From: an uncultured Lachnospiraceae bacterium
Lineage (GTDB): Bacteria; Bacillota; Clostridia; Lachnospirales; Lachnospiraceae
DNA: 7,528 nt
Reading direction: 5' to 3'
NCBI GenBank assembly: GCA_902797565.1
Contig: CADBTO010000210.1
Coordinates: 1 to 7,528 of the forward strand
Numbering within the stretch: position 1 is the first letter of the stretch; the number at the start of each line of letters is the position of its first letter. Positions 6,801 to 7,528 of the stretch are shown one piece after another. The translations under genes were made by a program, and so were the position numbers. The notes beneath the pieces were generated by a model that was not told the DNA's origin, ran no database searches, and saw only the letters and a list, made by a program, of their open reading frames with translations.

Positions 6801-7345
6801 TACGGGAAAGCAGGGCAAGGAACATCCAGTTCCGCGAAGAAGAGGCACTGCGCCAGATCCTCGAAGAGGAAGAGGAAGAGCGGGCATCGGATGTGATCGC
6901 CTTTTCGAATATCTCCTTCAGTGTGGAAGGCGAGGAGGCAGATGGACTTGAGCCGATTATGATCGACGGCAAGCGCCTGGTATTCGGGGACGAGGCGGAA
7001 GCGGCTGCGAGCGAAGCAGCTGCAGCAGAAACAGTGTTAGACACAGCATCAGAAACGGCGTTAGACACAGCATGGGAGGACGCGGAGTTTGAAGAGACCT
7101 TCGTGTTTGGAGGCGGCGTAAACCCGCCGGCAGACGAAGCGTCTTCCTTCGAGGCAGCACCTGCGGCGTCCTTTGGCGCAGCGTCTTCCTTTGAAGCGGC
7201 ATCTGCGCCCGCCGGCAGCGCAGCGCCCCTGCCGGATGGCGAGAAGCTGCTGGCGATGCTGATGGGGCAGGAGCAATATGAGCGGATGATCGCCTCAATT
7301 CGCGAGCGGATCGTCCAGGAAGTGGAACAGGAGCTGAAAGCATGA
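3848..7345 (+). CDS. PrgI(VirB3)-VirB4 fusion ATPase of the type IV secretion system
   Basis: This 1165-residue protein is the ATPase that powers assembly and substrate transfer at the membrane. Residues 1-90 resemble the PrgI/VirB3-like family: MRLIPGDTKVKLELFKGV, then two membrane helices (about 23-39 and 46-62) and a short amphipathic stretch. A polar linker (about 111-150) leads into the VirB4 N-terminal region (about 155-540). The ATPase core has Walker A GKSGSGKS (596-603, bases 5633-5656), Walker B VVVVIDEAH (833-841, bases 6344-6370) and the later ITQN motif (872-875). The family core seems to end near residue 985 (GRVGREKWEQF). The remaining 180 residues are an acidic segment, an Ala/Ser/Glu-rich tail with internal repeats, and a final predicted helix. 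VirB4 proteins are usually about 600-850 residues, so the added ends explain the size. The start is supported by a strong ribosome binding site. The stop overlaps the next ATG (ATGA), which suggests coupled translation. Confidence 0.96.
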   Translation: MRLIPGDTKVKLELFKGVRVSDLAVGLVLGLVAVYVFISTMPYKIPFLVGIVALAGFLMVRITDGEPTYERLLRTLRYLVLPKHFERVYTDDMLYEKAIGVLGRDFLEEYGKESKEKDSSEGNGAEASAGMGIKSFVSRIKSGRSGRGWKAELGELFRPAHLMDELMPFTGIRAGCIEYGGQYFGAVLAIDPVEYRFMSDKDKTASIEWGVGAVLRSLPPRYAANIIKLDRPIRYDDDLECAYDKLEALRLSFEKNRIDEAEYKVRVQVEFDRIRQLRELCYRDKILSPSYYIALFDKEQEVLIEQAKQAVQTLAANHVQARRLGTMELAVFLKYTNGSDFEERDIAEMEAEDITFWAMPEQVQVRPDYVEVGSLAARHYLVRGYPSAADNAWLTKVMEIPATKVVVKARPVDRDKAVRDVDRSLEELKGRLSMNNSKESRQLELAASIESLSGLLELLQEENETLLEVNIFVAVYEKAKGLAAGQEEQEDLLLPEVENLQEMVRRIYRENGFTLSAMKHRQLDAFVGAQVSAYDPIASCARPMPSNTVAAMYPWINPYVSDMGGMMLGRRGDVPVCIDFFRRDSERVNSNMVIIGKSGSGKSYAAKSLLANLASEDAKIFILDPENEYATLAENLHGRLINVGNASQGRINPFHIMTDLDDADGESGGASSSYAQHMQFLEEFLREILPDCDRDALEYLSTLVERAYAARGIFQDTDLSRLSPGDYPTFDDVYDQVLLEFEKNENEYLKSTLRTLINYVGKFAEGGRNAGIWNGPSTITAESNFTVFNFQSLLAGRNETVANAQMLLVLKFINHEIIKNRDYNERYGLDRKVVVVIDEAHVFIDSRYPIALDFMYQLAKRIRKYNGMQIVITQNIKDFMGNEQLVQKSAAIINACQYSLIFPLAASDITDLCALYEKAGGINEQEQEEIQHAPRGQAFMILSPQSRSSFLVDVGPDLSELFEKEGCENGYFVGRVGREKWEQFVRESRARNIQFREEEALRQILEEEEEERASDVIAFSNISFSVEGEEADGLEPIMIDGKRLVFGDEAEAAASEAAAAETVLDTASETALDTAWEDAEFEETFVFGGGVNPPADEASSFEAAPAASFGAASSFEAASAPAGSAAPLPDGEKLLAMLMGQEQYERMIASIRERIVQEVEQELKA
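7026..7073 (+). repeat. 24-bp tandem repeat in the VirB4 tail
   Basis: Two adjacent 24-base units (7026-7049 and 7050-7073) differ at two positions. They encode the related octapeptides ETVLDTAS and ETALDTAW. The period is a multiple of three, so copy changes keep the frame. Confidence 0.85.
7139..7207 (+). repeat. Imperfect 27-bp direct repeat in the VirB4 tail
   Basis: Units at 7139-7165 and 7181-7207 match at 23 of 27 positions with a 42-base period. They encode ASSFEAAPA and ASSFEAASA. The changes are mostly at third codon positions, so this duplication looks older, or under more protein-level constraint, than the perfect repeat in the next gene. Confidence 0.8.
7329..7333 (+). promoter_or_regulatory. 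Ribosome binding site of the secreted-protein gene
   Basis: AGGAG lies inside the end of the VirB4 gene, 8 bases before the ATG at 7342. This supports that start, which overlaps the VirB4 stop as ATGA. Confidence 0.75.
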
Positions 7346-7528
7346 ATAAACACAAGCTTTTCTTTTCAATTTTAGCCATCATCGCGCTGCTTCTGGTCTC
7401 CAGTGTGCCAGCGCACTGGTGCATTCGTACTGTATCCGCTTCTTCTATGGGAAGTGGAACCGGTGGAAGTGGAACCGGTGGAAGTGGAACCGGTGGAAGT
7501 GGAACCGGTGGAAGTGGAACCGGTGGAA
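7342..7528 (+). CDS. Secreted protein with Gly-Ser-Thr repeat (3' partial)
   Basis: Only the first 62 codons are visible and the gene continues past the window. The start has a basic end (MNKHK), a hydrophobic core (LFFSILAIIALLLVSSV) and a likely signal peptidase site after TVSA (residue 33), so the product is exported. The single Cys is not in a proper lipobox. From residue 37 the protein is five perfect copies of GSGTG plus the beginning of a sixth. A flexible glycine-rich linker directly after a signal peptide suggests a spacer before a wall-associated or surface domain. In Gram-positive conjugation operons the gene after VirB4 often encodes a cell-wall hydrolase or a surface/lipoprotein, but nothing visible identifies this one. 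The 4-base overlap with VirB4 and the good ribosome binding site support its being a real gene of the same operon. Confidence 0.8.
   Translation, partial: MNKHKLFFSILAIIALLLVSSVPAHWCIRTVSASSMGSGTGGSGTGGSGTGGSGTGGSGTGG
7450..7528 (+). repeat. Perfect 15-bp tandem repeat, at least five copies
   Basis: The unit GGAAGTGGAACCGGT is repeated without any mismatch at 7450-7464, 7465-7479, 7480-7494, 7495-7509 and 7510-7524, with four more matching bases at the window end. It is in frame and encodes GSGTG. Identity including silent positions indicates recent expansion by slippage or recombination. The true copy number is unknown. Confidence 0.97.

Noticed and set aside
6388..7353. Open frame of 321 codons on the minus strand, Ser/Ala-rich
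   Set aside because: It mirrors the VirB4 Walker B region and its Ala/Ser/Glu-rich tail. Its composition is explained by the opposite strand and there is no convincing ribosome binding site or domain.

Overview
The window carries one compact block of genes, all on the + strand, for a Gram-positive type IV secretion / DNA-transfer machine, most likely part of an integrative and conjugative element (ICE). Two features suggest a G+C-rich member of the Bacillota, probably a gut-type clostridium. The first is the AAGGAG-type ribosome binding sites. The second is the protein families: a VirB6-like protein of the type databases call Mbov_0396, and an N-terminal PrgI-like domain on the VirB4 ATPase. 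This assignment is an inference from family resemblance; no taxonomic marker is present.

Layout. (1) Positions 2-2341: the 3' part of a VirD4/TraG-type coupling protein gene, entering from outside the window just before its Walker A motif. Its frame does not stop at the usual end of the ATPase. It continues into what looks like a second protein with its own signal-peptide-like segment, beta-rich Ig-like modules and a C-terminal membrane anchor. (2) Positions 2349-3815: a polytopic VirB6/TrbL-like channel subunit with a large predicted external loop. (3) Positions 3848-7345: a large VirB4-type ATPase with a PrgI/VirB3-like two-helix membrane domain at its N-terminus and a long, Ala/Glu/Ser-rich, repeat-containing tail. 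(4) Positions 7342-7528: the start of a secreted protein with a signal peptide followed by perfect 15-bp tandem repeats encoding Gly-Ser-Gly-Thr-Gly. This gene runs off the window end.

How they fit together. The coupling protein would bring the relaxase-DNA substrate to the channel. The VirB6-like protein would form the inner-membrane pore, and the PrgI-VirB4 fusion would energise assembly and transfer at the membrane. The extracytoplasmic Ig-like region and the secreted Gly-rich protein would face the cell wall or outside. Genes are separated by 7 and 32 bases or overlap by 4, as expected for one transcript. I see no promoter, terminator, RNA gene, CRISPR array, insertion sequence or relaxase. 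Gaps between genes are all under 40 bases.

The most unusual points are the coupling protein/surface module fusion, the repeat-bearing tail of VirB4, and the fact that the sequence ends inside a perfect tandem repeat, which may simply be an assembly limit.
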